Positions 13,960 to 22,548 of a stretch of 46,509 bases of DNA are shown here, piece after piece (the first letter of the stretch is position 1; every line of letters begins with the position of its first letter). The translations under genes were made by a program, and so were the position numbers. Under the pieces are notes generated by a model that was not told where the DNA came from, did not search any database, and saw only the letters and a program-made list of their open reading frames with translations. Where the stretch lies: assembly GCA_902826455.1 (NCBI GenBank), contig CADEEV010000035.1, positions 1 to 46,509 on the forward strand. Direction: 5' to 3'. This DNA comes from an uncultured Acidobacteriota bacterium. Lineage in GTDB: Bacteria > Acidobacteriota > Vicinamibacteria > Fen-336.

Positions 13960-15529
13960 AGTCGAGGTCCTGGTAGTCGAAGCTGAAGTCCGCGAGGGGT
14001 GAGACCGCGCGCAGGGCGATGCGGGCCACGGCGCCGTCGGCGTCGAGGGCGAACGTCACGTAGGCCGGCTCGATGAGCGGGTCGCGCCACCTCGTCCGGA
14101 ACGTGTCGTACTGCCAGTGCGCGAGCTCTCCAGTCATGCCCGGCGTCTGCTTGAAGTCGATCGCCAGCTTCCCGTCGTGGAGCGCGATCGCGATCGGCCC
14201 GTACCAGGCGTCGGCGTAGTCGCCGGCGTAGCGCGCGAGCGGCAGCGACGGCCCCGCGCCGGCGGGAGCGCTCGTCTGCTTCTTCAGGAACGCGACCGCC
14301 TTCTCGTCCCGCTCGCGCACGAACTGCTGCCACGCGGCGCCCCAGTCGTAGGCCGGCTGGCCCAGGTAGTGGTCGAGAAGCTCGTAGGCGATCCCGAGGG
14401 CGGCTTCCCCGTCCTCGCAGTTGATGGCCACGGAGAGGCCGACCTCGCGCTCGGGAACCAGCATGATGATGGCCTGCGCACCGAAGACCGCGCCGGTGTG
14501 CGTCAGGAGGCGATGCCCACGGTAGTCGCGCTCCGACCAGCCGAGGGCGTAGGCGTCGAACTGCGGCGTCGCCGCCGCCACCGGCTTCGGGAGCGGCGAG
14601 ATGGGCAGCGGCACCCGCGGCCTCCACATCTCCCGCGAGGCCGCCTCGCTGAAGAGCCGGCCCGAGCCCCCCGGAAGCGCGCCGCGACCGAGCTGGATCA
14701 GCATCCAGCGGGCCATGTCGTGAGCGCTGGCGGCGATGGCTCCGGCCGGCGCCGCGTTCTGACCCAGCTCCGGGTCGAACTCGGCCCGGCCGCTGTCGTC
14801 GAGGGCCTTCTGCGTCCCCATGCCGTGCATCGGGCCGTCGAGACGGGCGTGGGGCCAGGCGCGGTTGAGCGTGGCGCGCCGATCGACGCGGTTGGAGGTC
14901 GCGGTCCGCAAGCCGGCGGGCACGAGGACGGCCTCGCGCACGAACTGTTCCCAGGTCTTCCCCGTCACCTCCTCGATGAGCTGCCCCGCGGCCGCGTACA
15001 GGACGTTGTCGTACGCGTAGGCGCTGCGGAAGCTGGTCGCCGGCTTGATGAAGCGCAGCCGGCGCACGGTCTCGACGCGAGAGAGGTTCGAGCGCGGCAC
15101 GAACATCAGGTCTCCGGCGCCCAGGCCGAGGCCGCTGCGATGCACGAGCAGGTCGACCACGGTCATCTCGCGCGTGACCCAGGGGTCGTACATCTGGAAC
15201 CAAGGCAGGTGCTTCGTGACGGGGTCGTCCCACGCGATCCGACCCTGGTCGACGAGCACCGCCAGCGCCGCCGTCGTGAACGCCTTGCCCACGGAGCCCA
15301 GCTGGAAGATCGTGTCCGCGTCGACGGGCGCCGCGTCGTCGAGGCGGCGCACGCCGTAGCCGCGCGCCAGAGCGAGGCTGCCGTGCTCGACGACCGCCAC
15401 GGAGATTCCCGGCACGCCGATGTCGGTGCGGAGCTTCTCGACGCGGGCGTCGAAGCCGGCGGGCACCTCGGCCTGGACGGCGCCGCTCAGCAGGCAGGCC
15501 GCGGCCGCGAGGATCACCGCTCTCGGCAA
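13937..15529 (-). CDS. Secreted serine hydrolase of the class C beta-lactamase/S12 family
   Basis: A 530-residue exported protein; the signal peptide ends at AVQA near residue 20. The active-site motifs are intact: S79-x-x-K82 (SVGK), Y173-x-N175 (YDN) and H344-T-G. A C-terminal beta domain follows from about residue 430 (YAGDYADAWYGPIAIALHDGKL). The gene follows the TonB-dependent receptor stop by 4 nt, so the pair forms an operon: the receptor would import what the hydrolase releases or accepts. The start is TTG at 15529; the alternative GTG at 15517 would remove the positive charge before the signal sequence. Substrate is unknown; peptides with D-residues and small esters are the usual options. 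Confidence 0.88.
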   Translation of the reverse strand: MPRAVILAAAACLLSGAVQAEVPAGFDARVEKLRTDIGVPGISVAVVEHGSLALARGYGVRRLDDAAPVDADTIFQLGSVGKAFTTAALAVLVDQGRIAWDDPVTKHLPWFQMYDPWVTREMTVVDLLVHRSGLGLGAGDLMFVPRSNLSRVETVRRLRFIKPATSFRSAYAYDNVLYAAAGQLIEEVTGKTWEQFVREAVLVPAGLRTATSNRVDRRATLNRAWPHARLDGPMHGMGTQKALDDSGRAEFDPELGQNAAPAGAIAASAHDMARWMLIQLGRGALPGGSGRLFSEAASREMWRPRVPLPISPLPKPVAAATPQFDAYALGWSERDYRGHRLLTHTGAVFGAQAIIMLVPEREVGLSVAINCEDGEAALGIAYELLDHYLGQPAYDWGAAWQQFVRERDEKAVAFLKKQTSAPAGAGPSLPLARYAGDYADAWYGPIAIALHDGKLAIDFKQTPGMTGELAHWQYDTFRTRWRDPLIEPAYVTFALDADGAVARIALRAVSPLADFSFDYQDLDFRPAPKK

Positions 15530-15533
15530 CGGC

Positions 15534-17873
15534 CTACGAGCCCCAGAACCGGGTGGAGAGCGAGATCCCGACGGTCCGCGGCCGGACGATGCCCAGGCCG
15601 ATGGCGCCGTTCGGCAGGCCTCCCGCCGGATTGATCTCGGTGACCCCCTGGTCGTTGGTGAGGTTCTTGGCGTAGAGCTCCACGGACCAGCGACCCAGGA
15701 AGGCTCCCGCGCGCAGGTTGAGCGTGGTGTAGCCGTCGAGCTTCCGGATGCTGCCGTTCGCCACGCGGCTGTCGAACTCGGCCGTGCGTTCGCCGGTGTA
15801 GCCGAGGCTGCCGCCGACGTAGGCGCGGGTGCTCCCCTTCAGGTTCCACTCGTAGTCCGCGTTGAGCCCGAAGCTCCACTCGGGGACGTACGGGAGGGCG
15901 TCGCCGTCCTTCCCGCCGACCACCGGATCGGTGTCCTCGGTGAGCTCCGCGTTGGTGTAGGCGCCGTTCACCGAGAGCGCCAGGCCGTTCGTCGGATAGA
16001 CGCTGGCCGCGAGCTCCAGGCCCTTGCTCGCCGCGGTGCCGCCGTTACCGTTGACGCCGAAGTCGTTCACGACCAGGAACAGCTGGACGTCCTCCCAGTC
16101 GAGGTAGAACGCGCTCAGGTCCAGCGAGAACTTGTCGGCGGGGCCGCCGGTCTTGAGGCCGAGCTCGTAGTTCGTGAGACGGTCCGAGTCGTAGCTGCGC
16201 GGGACGCCCGCCGGCGCCCCGGGAGGAAGCACGTTCGGGCCGCCGGGCCGGAAGCCGGTGGCGACTCGGCCATAGATCGAGGCGTTGCTTCCGATCTCGT
16301 AACGCGGCGCCACCGAGAACGTGAACGGGCTCTCGGACGACTCCACGTCGTCGAAGGTCGTGAGCCCGCCGACCAGCGGGCCGTCCGAGACCTGGGACGC
16401 GAGCTGCGTGTTGTGGCTCAGGCGTCCGCCCACGCCGATGTCGAAGCGGGGCGTCGCGTGCCAGGTCGCGTTCGCGAAACCGGCGAACTCCTCGTAGCTC
16501 GAGTCGAGGTTGATGGCGGCCAGCGCGGGAAGGCCGGCCGCGGTTCTCTCCGTGCCGGCTTCGACCGCGACGATGTCCTGATGGATGAGCGAGTCTTCCT
16601 TCGTGTAGTAGCCACCCACCAGCCACTCGAGCGTCTCGTTCCTGGCCGACACCAGCCGCAGCTCCTGCGAGAACTTGTCCGTGCTGGTCGTCTGGGGAAG
16701 CACGGCGCTCAGGGGACGCGTTTCGGGGTCGCCGAACAGGAGCGTGACGAGCGAGGCGAGGGGCGGACCGCCAGTGAGGTTGGTGGCGATCGCGAGGTCG
16801 CTGCGGAAGTCCGCTTCGAACTTTCCGAAGCTCGTGATCGATTCGAGGCTGGCGCCGCCGAGGTTCCAGTCGAGGCTCGCGTTGTAGACCCGGTACTTCG
16901 TGTCGTTCTTCTCGCGCTGGTAGCGCGACTGCACGGGGTCGCTCTCGAGGGGCTCCAGGCTCTCGGGATCGGCGTCGACGACGCTCGCGCCGTCGCTGTC
17001 GAGGTTCTGCAGCTGGAGCCCGAGGTTGACCGTGACCTTGTCGGAAGGCTTGAACAGGGCGGCGAAGCGGCCGCCGAAGCGGTCGATGGAGTTGAGCCCG
17101 TCGTCGACGAGCGTCCCGCGGAGCACGTTCACCCCCGGGTTCGTGAGGCTCGGGATGGGGTTGCTGCCGATCGAGTCGATGAAGCCGCTGTCGAAGCGGT
17201 AGAAGCCGCTGCCGCGCAGCGCCACCTTCTCGTTCAGCGGGAGGTTCACGAGCCCCGTCAGGGCGTAGCCGGGATCGCCGTTGTCGACGCTCTCGGCGCT
17301 GCCCTTGAAGCGCGCCTCGAAGCGCTCGGTGTTCGGGCGGTTCGGGACGTACTTGATGACGCCGCCCAGGGAGCTGGCGCCGTACAGCGTGCCCTGGGGC
17401 CCGCGCAGCACCTCGATCCGGGCCACGTCGAAGGTGTCGAAGTCGCCCGAGACGATCGCCCCGTTCGCGAGCCCGGTGCTCGAGCCGAACGGCACGTCGT
17501 CGAAGTAGACGCCGATGGTGGACGCGACGCCCCCGGTGTTGATGCCGCGCAGCGTCACGCGCGTCACACCGGGCCGGGTCGAGTTGGTGCTGAGGCCCGG
17601 TACCAGGGGAACGAGAGCCTGGAAGTCGTCGGCGCCCTGCTGCTCCAGGAGCTGGCCGCCCACGACGGTCACCGAGGCCGGGATGTCCTGGACCGTCTCG
17701 GTACGCTTCTGCGCGGTGACGACGACCTCTTCGCGAAAGCTCGGCCGCTTCCCCGCATCGTCGGCCGCCGCGTCCTTCTCCTGCGCCGGAGCCGGGGCCG
17801 TTTCCTGGGCCCGTGCCGGCGGCACGGCCAGCGATGCCGCAAGGGCGAGAACGCTCGTTCCATAGAGCCGCAT
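15534..17873 (-). CDS. TonB-dependent outer-membrane receptor
   Basis: A 779-residue outer-membrane active transporter. Signal peptide MRLYGTSVLALAASLAVPPARAQ is followed by an acidic, Ala/Pro-rich linker. The likely TonB box and plug start at EEVVVTAQKRTETVQD (about residue 49), and the plug contains VTLRGINTGG and VLRGPQGTLYGASSLGGV. A 22-strand barrel with alternating aromatic residues fills the rest, and the chain ends FWGS. The sequence type (TAQKR plug, LRGPQGTLYG) is that of proteobacterial receptors for siderophores, sugars or other small molecules, not the SusC or Oar types. The ATG has a strong GGGAGGTGG site. The promoter has a 16-bp operator exactly between -35 and -10. The cargo is unknown; the serine hydrolase 4 nt downstream is the best clue. 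Confidence 0.93.
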   Translation of the reverse strand: MRLYGTSVLALAASLAVPPARAQETAPAPAQEKDAAADDAGKRPSFREEVVVTAQKRTETVQDIPASVTVVGGQLLEQQGADDFQALVPLVPGLSTNSTRPGVTRVTLRGINTGGVASTIGVYFDDVPFGSSTGLANGAIVSGDFDTFDVARIEVLRGPQGTLYGASSLGGVIKYVPNRPNTERFEARFKGSAESVDNGDPGYALTGLVNLPLNEKVALRGSGFYRFDSGFIDSIGSNPIPSLTNPGVNVLRGTLVDDGLNSIDRFGGRFAALFKPSDKVTVNLGLQLQNLDSDGASVVDADPESLEPLESDPVQSRYQREKNDTKYRVYNASLDWNLGGASLESITSFGKFEADFRSDLAIATNLTGGPPLASLVTLLFGDPETRPLSAVLPQTTSTDKFSQELRLVSARNETLEWLVGGYYTKEDSLIHQDIVAVEAGTERTAAGLPALAAINLDSSYEEFAGFANATWHATPRFDIGVGGRLSHNTQLASQVSDGPLVGGLTTFDDVESSESPFTFSVAPRYEIGSNASIYGRVATGFRPGGPNVLPPGAPAGVPRSYDSDRLTNYELGLKTGGPADKFSLDLSAFYLDWEDVQLFLVVNDFGVNGNGGTAASKGLELAASVYPTNGLALSVNGAYTNAELTEDTDPVVGGKDGDALPYVPEWSFGLNADYEWNLKGSTRAYVGGSLGYTGERTAEFDSRVANGSIRKLDGYTTLNLRAGAFLGRWSVELYAKNLTNDQGVTEINPAGGLPNGAIGLGIVRPRTVGISLSTRFWGS

Positions 17874-17918
17874 GAACCACCTCCCAGGACTGCCGACGCC
17901 TTTGTTGACTTGGGCGCG

Positions 17919-17947
17919 ATCAAAGCATCACGTGTTGCATGTGTCAA
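17919..17947 (-). promoter_or_regulatory. Promoter of the TonB receptor-serine hydrolase operon
   Basis: On the minus strand TTGACA (17947-17942, perfect -35) and TTTGAT (17924-17919) are separated by 17 nt. The spacer is almost entirely filled by operator copy 1, which is the position expected for repression. The start codon is about 45 nt downstream. Confidence 0.65.
17924..17939. promoter_or_regulatory. Operator copy 1 (receptor side)
   Basis: AGCATCACGTGTTGCA. The core GCA-T-CACGTG-T-TGC is a 14-bp dyad with two mismatched positions. It matches operator copy 2 at 15 of 16 positions and fills the spacer between the -35 and -10 of the receptor promoter. Confidence 0.6.
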
Positions 17948-17964
17948 GCCCGTGCTGGACCGCC

Positions 17965-17993
17965 TTGACGCGTGGCCCGCTCCAGTGGGATAA
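17965..17993 (+). promoter_or_regulatory. Promoter of the membrane-anchored serine hydrolase
   Basis: TTGACG (17965-17970), 17 nt, then GGATAA (17988-17993); GATAAG with 18-nt spacing is equivalent. The predicted start near 18000 places operator copy 2 across the transcription start. Confidence 0.55.
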
Positions 17994-18001
17994 GACGGCC
18001 C

Positions 18002-18017
18002 AGCATCAAGTGTTGCA
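18002..18017. promoter_or_regulatory. Operator copy 2 (plus-strand side)
   Basis: AGCATCAAGTGTTGCA, identical to copy 1 except for one base in the centre. It is 78 bp from copy 1 in the same orientation and lies immediately downstream of the plus-strand -10, where a bound repressor would block initiation. Confidence 0.6.
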
Positions 18018-18052
18018 GCCGGCCTTCGGCGCCCAGGAGACAGGACACCGCC

Positions 18053-20047
18053 ATGATCTTCGCCTCACGCCGCCTCGAGCTTCTCTGCGGGACCGTGACG
18101 GTCGCGACCCTCGCCGCCGCCTTCGGGGGCGTGGCCGCCGCGGGCCGTCCTTTCTCGGGCTCTGCCGACGTGACGTATCGGCCGATCGCCTCCGCCGCAC
18201 CGCAGCCGCTGCCCGGGGGCGGGCTCAGGACGCGCGAGGAACTCGAAGCCTTCGTCGACGGCTTCGTCGGCGGCGAGCAGAAGGCCTACGAGCTCGCCGG
18301 CGCCACGGTCGCGGTCGTGAAGGACGGACAGCTCTTCTTCGCGAAGGGCTACGGCTGGGCCGACGTCGATCGCCACGTGCCCGTGGTCGCGGAGGAGACG
18401 CTGTTCCGCCCCGGCTCGGTCTCGAAGCTCCTGACCTGGACCGCGGTGATGCAGCTCGTCGAGCAGGGCAAGCTCGATCTCGACGCCGACGTGAACACGT
18501 ACGTCACCCAGTTCAAGGTCCCGCCGGCGTTCGACGGCCCGATCACGCTGCGCCACGCGCTCACACACACCGTCGGCATGGAGGACGGCGGCATCGGCTA
18601 CCTGATGGCGCGCAGCCCCCAGGACATCGTGCCCCTCGCGACGTCCCTCGCGGCTCACGTGCCGGCCCGCGTGCGCCCGGCCGGCACGAGCACCGATGGC
18701 CTCGGCGCGTCCTACTCGAACTGGGCGACGTCCCTCGCCGGCCTCGTCGTCGCGAACGTCTCCGGAGTGCCGTTCGAGGACTACGTGCAGCAGAACGTCC
18801 TGGGCCCCCTGGACATGCAGAGCAGCACCTTCAAGGAGCCGCTCCCCGAGGCGCTCCAGAAGCGCATGTCGAACGGCTACGCCTTCGAGGCGGGGGCGTT
18901 CAAGGCGAAGGGCTACGAGTACGTCGCGAACTTCGGGCCGGCAGGCTCCCTCGCGGCGACCTCCACGGACATGGCGCGCTTCATGATCGCGCACCTCTCC
19001 CAGGGGGCCATCGGCGATGCGCGCATCCTGAAGCCCGAGACGGTGCAGGCGATGCACGCGCGGGTCTTCAGCCCGAGCCCGGCGGTGGACGGCGCGGCGC
19101 TCGGCTTCTACGAGACGTACATGAACGGCCGGCGCGTGATCGGACACGGCGGCGACACGAACTACTTCCACACCGAGCTGGGACTGCTCGAGGCCGAAGG
19201 GGTCGGCTTCTTCTTCTGCGTCAACACCGGCGACAAGGCGGCCCTGGTCCCGAGGCACTTCGCGCGCGCCTTCATGGATCACTACTTCCCCGCGGCGCTG
19301 CCCGAGCTGAAGCCGCCCGCGGATTTCGCCTCGCGCGCCGGACGCTACGCCGGCCACTACCGCGCCCTCCGTCATTCCTACACGCGCTTCGAGAAGATCT
19401 TCGCCCTGCTGGGGGGATCGAGCGTGACGCCCACGGCGGACAACAAGCTCGTGATCCCCGGCCTGCTCGGGGACGTGAGGCAGTACGTCGAGGTGGCGCC
19501 CGGCGTCGTGCGCGAGGCGGACGGCGATCGCACCATCGCCTTCGTCGAGGACGGCAAGGGCGAGGTCGTCGGCATGGTCGGCCAGTTCGCCTTCATCCCG
19601 TTCTACAAGCTGCGCTGGTTCGAGGCCCCGCCCTTCCACTTCGCGCTGCTCGGCTACTGCGTGCTGTTCTTCCTGGTGGCGGTCGTCTCGGCCCTGCGGC
19701 ACTGGAAGAGCGACAAGGCGGGGCCGAGAAGCGCGCGCTCGGCCCGTCTAAACCTCGGCGCTCTCGGGGCCCTCAACCTGCTCTTCGTCGTGGGCTTCGC
19801 GTCGATCATCGCCGCCGGGCTCGACGAGCTGATCTTCGCGATCCCGAAGAGCCTCTACGCCGTGCTGACCCTCCCGCTCGTCGCGGGCGTTCTCGCGCTG
19901 GTGGCGGCGTTCCTCGTCGGACGCGTCTGGCGAGAGGGCTACTGGACGCGCGGCGCGCGCATCCTGCACACGGCCGGCGTCGTGGGGGCTATCGCGTTCC
20001 TCTGGTTCCTGAACTTCTGGAACCTGCTCGGCTACCGGATCGGATAG
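18053..20047 (+). CDS. Serine hydrolase (S12 family) with C-terminal four-helix membrane domain
   Basis: A 664-residue protein. An N-terminal hydrophobic segment (residues 8-30) exports the catalytic domain, whose motifs are complete: S122-x-x-K125 (SVSK), Y221-x-N223 (YSN) and H365-G-G. A beta-rich linker domain spans about 430-520. Four hydrophobic helices follow (about 528-550, 570-590, 600-623, 640-661), ending LGYRIG. The layout anchors a periplasmic hydrolase in the inner membrane, as in some PBP4*/LACTB-type proteins. The ATG at 18053 was chosen for its AGGAGA site and signal sequence; the frame extends upstream without support. It shares an operator with the divergent receptor operon, so it is probably co-regulated. 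The 3' end overlaps the rpiR-type gene by 59 nt. Confidence 0.88.
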   Translation: MIFASRRLELLCGTVTVATLAAAFGGVAAAGRPFSGSADVTYRPIASAAPQPLPGGGLRTREELEAFVDGFVGGEQKAYELAGATVAVVKDGQLFFAKGYGWADVDRHVPVVAEETLFRPGSVSKLLTWTAVMQLVEQGKLDLDADVNTYVTQFKVPPAFDGPITLRHALTHTVGMEDGGIGYLMARSPQDIVPLATSLAAHVPARVRPAGTSTDGLGASYSNWATSLAGLVVANVSGVPFEDYVQQNVLGPLDMQSSTFKEPLPEALQKRMSNGYAFEAGAFKAKGYEYVANFGPAGSLAATSTDMARFMIAHLSQGAIGDARILKPETVQAMHARVFSPSPAVDGAALGFYETYMNGRRVIGHGGDTNYFHTELGLLEAEGVGFFFCVNTGDKAALVPRHFARAFMDHYFPAALPELKPPADFASRAGRYAGHYRALRHSYTRFEKIFALLGGSSVTPTADNKLVIPGLLGDVRQYVEVAPGVVREADGDRTIAFVEDGKGEVVGMVGQFAFIPFYKLRWFEAPPFHFALLGYCVLFFLVAVVSALRHWKSDKAGPRSARSARLNLGALGALNLLFVVGFASIIAAGLDELIFAIPKSLYAVLTLPLVAGVLALVAAFLVGRVWREGYWTRGARILHTAGVVGAIAFLWFLNFWNLLGYRIG

Positions 20048-21014
20048 GAACCGTCGCCTCGTCGCGGCCCGGCGCCTCCTCGTACCAGCGCGGGCCCGCG
20101 AGGTATTCCTTCTCCGTCTGGCGCAAGAGCGCCAGGGCCCGGCTCGGCGCGATCTCGGCGCAGGCCAGGACGATCGCGTTCAGGAGCGCCATCGGCGCCA
20201 CGTACGAGCCGCTGAAGGTGGCGCCCGCCGTCGCCGCGACGAAGTAGTCGTCGCACTCCCGGGCCAGCGGCGTCGTGTCGCTGTCGGTGATCGCGACGGT
20301 CGCGACGCGCCGGCTGCGCGCGAGCTTGGCCGCCTCCACCGTCACTCGCAGGCAGCGGCCGAAGCTGATGGCCACGAGCAGGTCCTTGCGCGACAGGAGC
20401 CGCACCTTGTGCTGCAGGTTGCCGCCCGTGCCGGCCGGCGCCTCGGCGTCGAAGCCCAGGGGCAGCAACGCGTAGGCGAAGAAGGACGCGAGGGACGTGG
20501 CGAGATCGGAGCCGACGACCAGGATGCGGCGGGCCTGGTGGATGCGCCGCGCGAAGCTCACGACGCGCTCGGCGTCGAGCCCGCTCTGCAGCCGGTTCAG
20601 GTTGCCGAGGTCTCGCTCCAGGCTGTGGCGGACGTGGTCGGCGAGGCTCCGCTTCGCGTCGGTCGTCGCCTTCAGGATGCGGTAGGGCGTGAGCCGGGAG
20701 ACGAAGTGCTCGCGCAGGTCGGCCGCGAAGTCGGTGTAGCGCTCGTACCCGAGGGCCTGCACGGTGCGGACGATCGTGGCGGGGTCGACGCGGTAGCGGC
20801 GGGCGAGGGCGCGCGACGAGAGGAAGAACGTCTCGTCGGGGTTCTCCAGGGTCGCCTGCAGCAGCCGCCGGCGGTTCGGCGAGAGCCGGCTCTCGAAGCG
20901 GGCGATCCTCGTCTCGATGGCCGTGCGGGTCGGAATGCGCGCGTCCTTTCTCTGCGTCGAGGCCTCGCGATGATCGTCGCTTTCGCGGGGCGACGCAACG
21001 CGCCGCCCCGCCAT
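19989..21014 (-). CDS. RpiR-family transcriptional regulator (HTH + SIS domain)
   Basis: About 341 residues if started at the ATG at 21014. After a 35-residue charged leader come the RpiR helix-turn-helix (ETRIARFESRLSPNRRRLL to VDPATIVRTVQALGY) and a SIS sugar-phosphate-binding domain beginning ARRILVVGSDLATSLASFF. Members sense phosphorylated sugars; MurR, for example, responds to N-acetylmuramic acid 6-phosphate. The start is uncertain: the leader is atypical, and an ATT codon in frame near 20937 has a better AAAGGA site upstream. The gene follows the B3/B4 protein by 11 nt. The last 20 residues, rich in Arg, Ser and Gly, come from the stretch overlapping the convergent hydrolase. It is the nearest regulator to the twin operators and so a candidate, unproven, for binding them. 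Confidence 0.82.
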   Translation of the reverse strand: MAGRRVASPRESDDHREASTQRKDARIPTRTAIETRIARFESRLSPNRRRLLQATLENPDETFFLSSRALARRYRVDPATIVRTVQALGYERYTDFAADLREHFVSRLTPYRILKATTDAKRSLADHVRHSLERDLGNLNRLQSGLDAERVVSFARRIHQARRILVVGSDLATSLASFFAYALLPLGFDAEAPAGTGGNLQHKVRLLSRKDLLVAISFGRCLRVTVEAAKLARSRRVATVAITDSDTTPLARECDDYFVAATAGATFSGSYVAPMALLNAIVLACAEIAPSRALALLRQTEKEYLAGPRWYEEAPGRDEATVPIRSGSRAGSRSSGTRGTR

Positions 21015-21025
21015 CCCCGCCGCGC

Positions 21026-21688
21026 CTAGATCAGGCGCCGCTCGACCACCGCGCCGCCGCAGTGCCGCGTCAGGGTGCGCTCGGTGTCGTCGAGGACCGG
21101 GTTGAGGCGATTCGCGAGATAGGTGGCCGGCGCGTAGACGGTCACGAGCGCCCGTGTCGCGCCCAGGGCGATGCAGGTGCGGGCGGAGTCGGAGGTCGGG
21201 TTGCCGAAGGCGCCCCGGGCGTCGGAGAGCACCGGCCGGTCCTCGACGTTGACCGCGGCCTTGCGGATCCCCTCGTAGCTCTCGCCGGCCGTGCCCTTGC
21301 GCAGGACGACGGCGCCCTCGACGCGGTCGAGGTCGTAGAGGCCGAACGGGAGCTGGGCGCGGAGGGAGCACAGGTTGAGGGCGTCCACGAGGGTGTTGAT
21401 CCGGTAGAGCGCCTCGCCCTTCAGCGCACGGCGTGCGAGCGCCTCGCTGGAAGGCCGGGTCTTGGTGGGATCGAGGCCGAGCGCCTTGTAGAGCATGCGC
21501 GCGTCCTCGGCTCCGGGGATCTCGGCGCTCTTGCCGCCGCCGTAGCGGGCACGCAGCTCGGCGCAGTAGGCGTCCACCTCCGCGGCGAGGGCGGGATCGG
21601 CCTCGCGAACGGTGACGCCGTCGAGGACCAGCACGCCCAGGCGCGCCTTGCCGGCGAGGGAAGCGTCGATCGAGATCTCGAGGGACAT
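21026..21688 (-). CDS. Free-standing B3/B4 (PheRS beta editing-like) domain protein
   Basis: A 220-residue protein resembling the B3/B4 domain of the phenylalanyl-tRNA synthetase beta subunit, which in that enzyme hydrolyses Tyr-tRNA(Phe). Recognisable parts are the YKALGLDPTKTRPSSEALARR helix region near residue 90, RINTLVDALNLCSLRAQLP near 113, YDLDRVEG, and the late GNPTSDSARTCIALGATRAL. The ATG at 21688 was chosen for an AAGGGT site 8 nt after the previous stop. Stand-alone members (COG3382) are widespread but poorly characterised. It lies between a regulatory ATPase and an RpiR regulator, an unexpected place for a tRNA quality-control factor, so a small-molecule-binding role is also possible. 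Confidence 0.78.
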   Translation of the reverse strand: MSLEISIDASLAGKARLGVLVLDGVTVREADPALAAEVDAYCAELRARYGGGKSAEIPGAEDARMLYKALGLDPTKTRPSSEALARRALKGEALYRINTLVDALNLCSLRAQLPFGLYDLDRVEGAVVLRKGTAGESYEGIRKAAVNVEDRPVLSDARGAFGNPTSDSARTCIALGATRALVTVYAPATYLANRLNPVLDDTERTLTRHCGGAVVERRLI

Positions 21689-21696
21689 GGGACCCT

Positions 21697-22539
21697 TCAG
21701 GCCGTGTGCTTGATCAGGAGCACTTCGTTGCCCTGCTCGTTGTAGATCAGCTCGTTGACGACGTTCTTCGCGACCAGCAGGCCGAAGCCTCCGGGCCGCA
21801 GGCCCTTCTCCGCCCTCACCGCCATGTGGGCGATGGGATCCTCGGGAGGGTTCGAGACCGCGGCGTGAGGCAGCGCGTCGCGGCGGAAGCCGTGGCCGGG
21901 GTCGCGCACGTAGAACACGATCGCGCGCGCCGTGCGGATCGCCGTCACCTCCACGACCTTGTCGGGATCGAAGTGCGCGCCGTGCTCCATGGCGTTCAGC
22001 AGGATCTCCCGGAACGCCGTGAGCAGCTCCTCGCGCTCGGGCCCCGGCACGTCGGAGCGCAGCTCCTCGAAGTACTGGACGACGCGCTCGGCCGTGGCCG
22101 GGCTGCAGTTGACGCGCAGCGAGATCCACTCCGGCTCGGCCGTCACCACGTCGATGCCCTCGCGGGGGTCGGGGGTGTCGAGGGCGCTCTTCAGCATCGA
22201 GGCCAGCTCGGGTACCTCGAAGGGCACCGTGAAGCACGCGAAGACGTGGGCGCGCAGCGCCGCGATCACGTCCTCGGGGGTCGCCTTCGGGGCCAGGATC
22301 ACGACGCTCAGGCGCCGCCGCACGAGGAGCATCTCCTCCACCAGGTCGAGATCGTCCTCGACGCTCGTGTCCAGGCTCGTGACGACCGCGCCGAAGGAGC
22401 GTCGCCGCAGCTGCCTCAGGGCCGAGACGCTTCCCGAGGCGACCTCGATCTCGACGCCTTCGAGGTCGGGGTGGCGGGCGAGCTCGTCGCGGAGCGTCGG
22501 TCCCGGGGCGATGAGGAGGATGCGGCGGGGCGCAGTCAT
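21697..22539 (-). CDS. Degenerate receiver domain fused to RsbW-type histidine-kinase-like ATPase
   Basis: A 280-residue cytosolic protein with two domains. Residues 5-120 fold like a response-regulator receiver, but the acidic pair after strand 1 is replaced by Ala-Pro (residues 11-12) and the conserved Lys before Pro-Phe is Val105. Only D57 could accept phosphate, so it is probably a pseudo-receiver. Residues 150-280 are a GHKL ATPase of the RsbW/SpoIIAB anti-sigma kind: N-box EILLNAMEHG, G1 VRDPGHGF and G2 GLRPGGFGLLVAKN. Such proteins phosphorylate an anti-sigma antagonist or bind a sigma factor; no partner is visible here. A TAGGCT -10 ends 9 nt before the ATG with no Shine-Dalgarno. It is the first gene of the operon with the B3/B4 and RpiR genes. 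Confidence 0.85.
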   Translation of the reverse strand: MTAPRRILLIAPGPTLRDELARHPDLEGVEIEVASGSVSALRQLRRRSFGAVVTSLDTSVEDDLDLVEEMLLVRRRLSVVILAPKATPEDVIAALRAHVFACFTVPFEVPELASMLKSALDTPDPREGIDVVTAEPEWISLRVNCSPATAERVVQYFEELRSDVPGPEREELLTAFREILLNAMEHGAHFDPDKVVEVTAIRTARAIVFYVRDPGHGFRRDALPHAAVSNPPEDPIAHMAVRAEKGLRPGGFGLLVAKNVVNELIYNEQGNEVLLIKHTA

Positions 22540-22548
22540 GACGAAGAC

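Noticed and set aside
20048-20080. Intrinsic terminator after the membrane-anchored hydrolase
   Set aside because: No GC stem with a T-run was found; the region is coding on the other strand.
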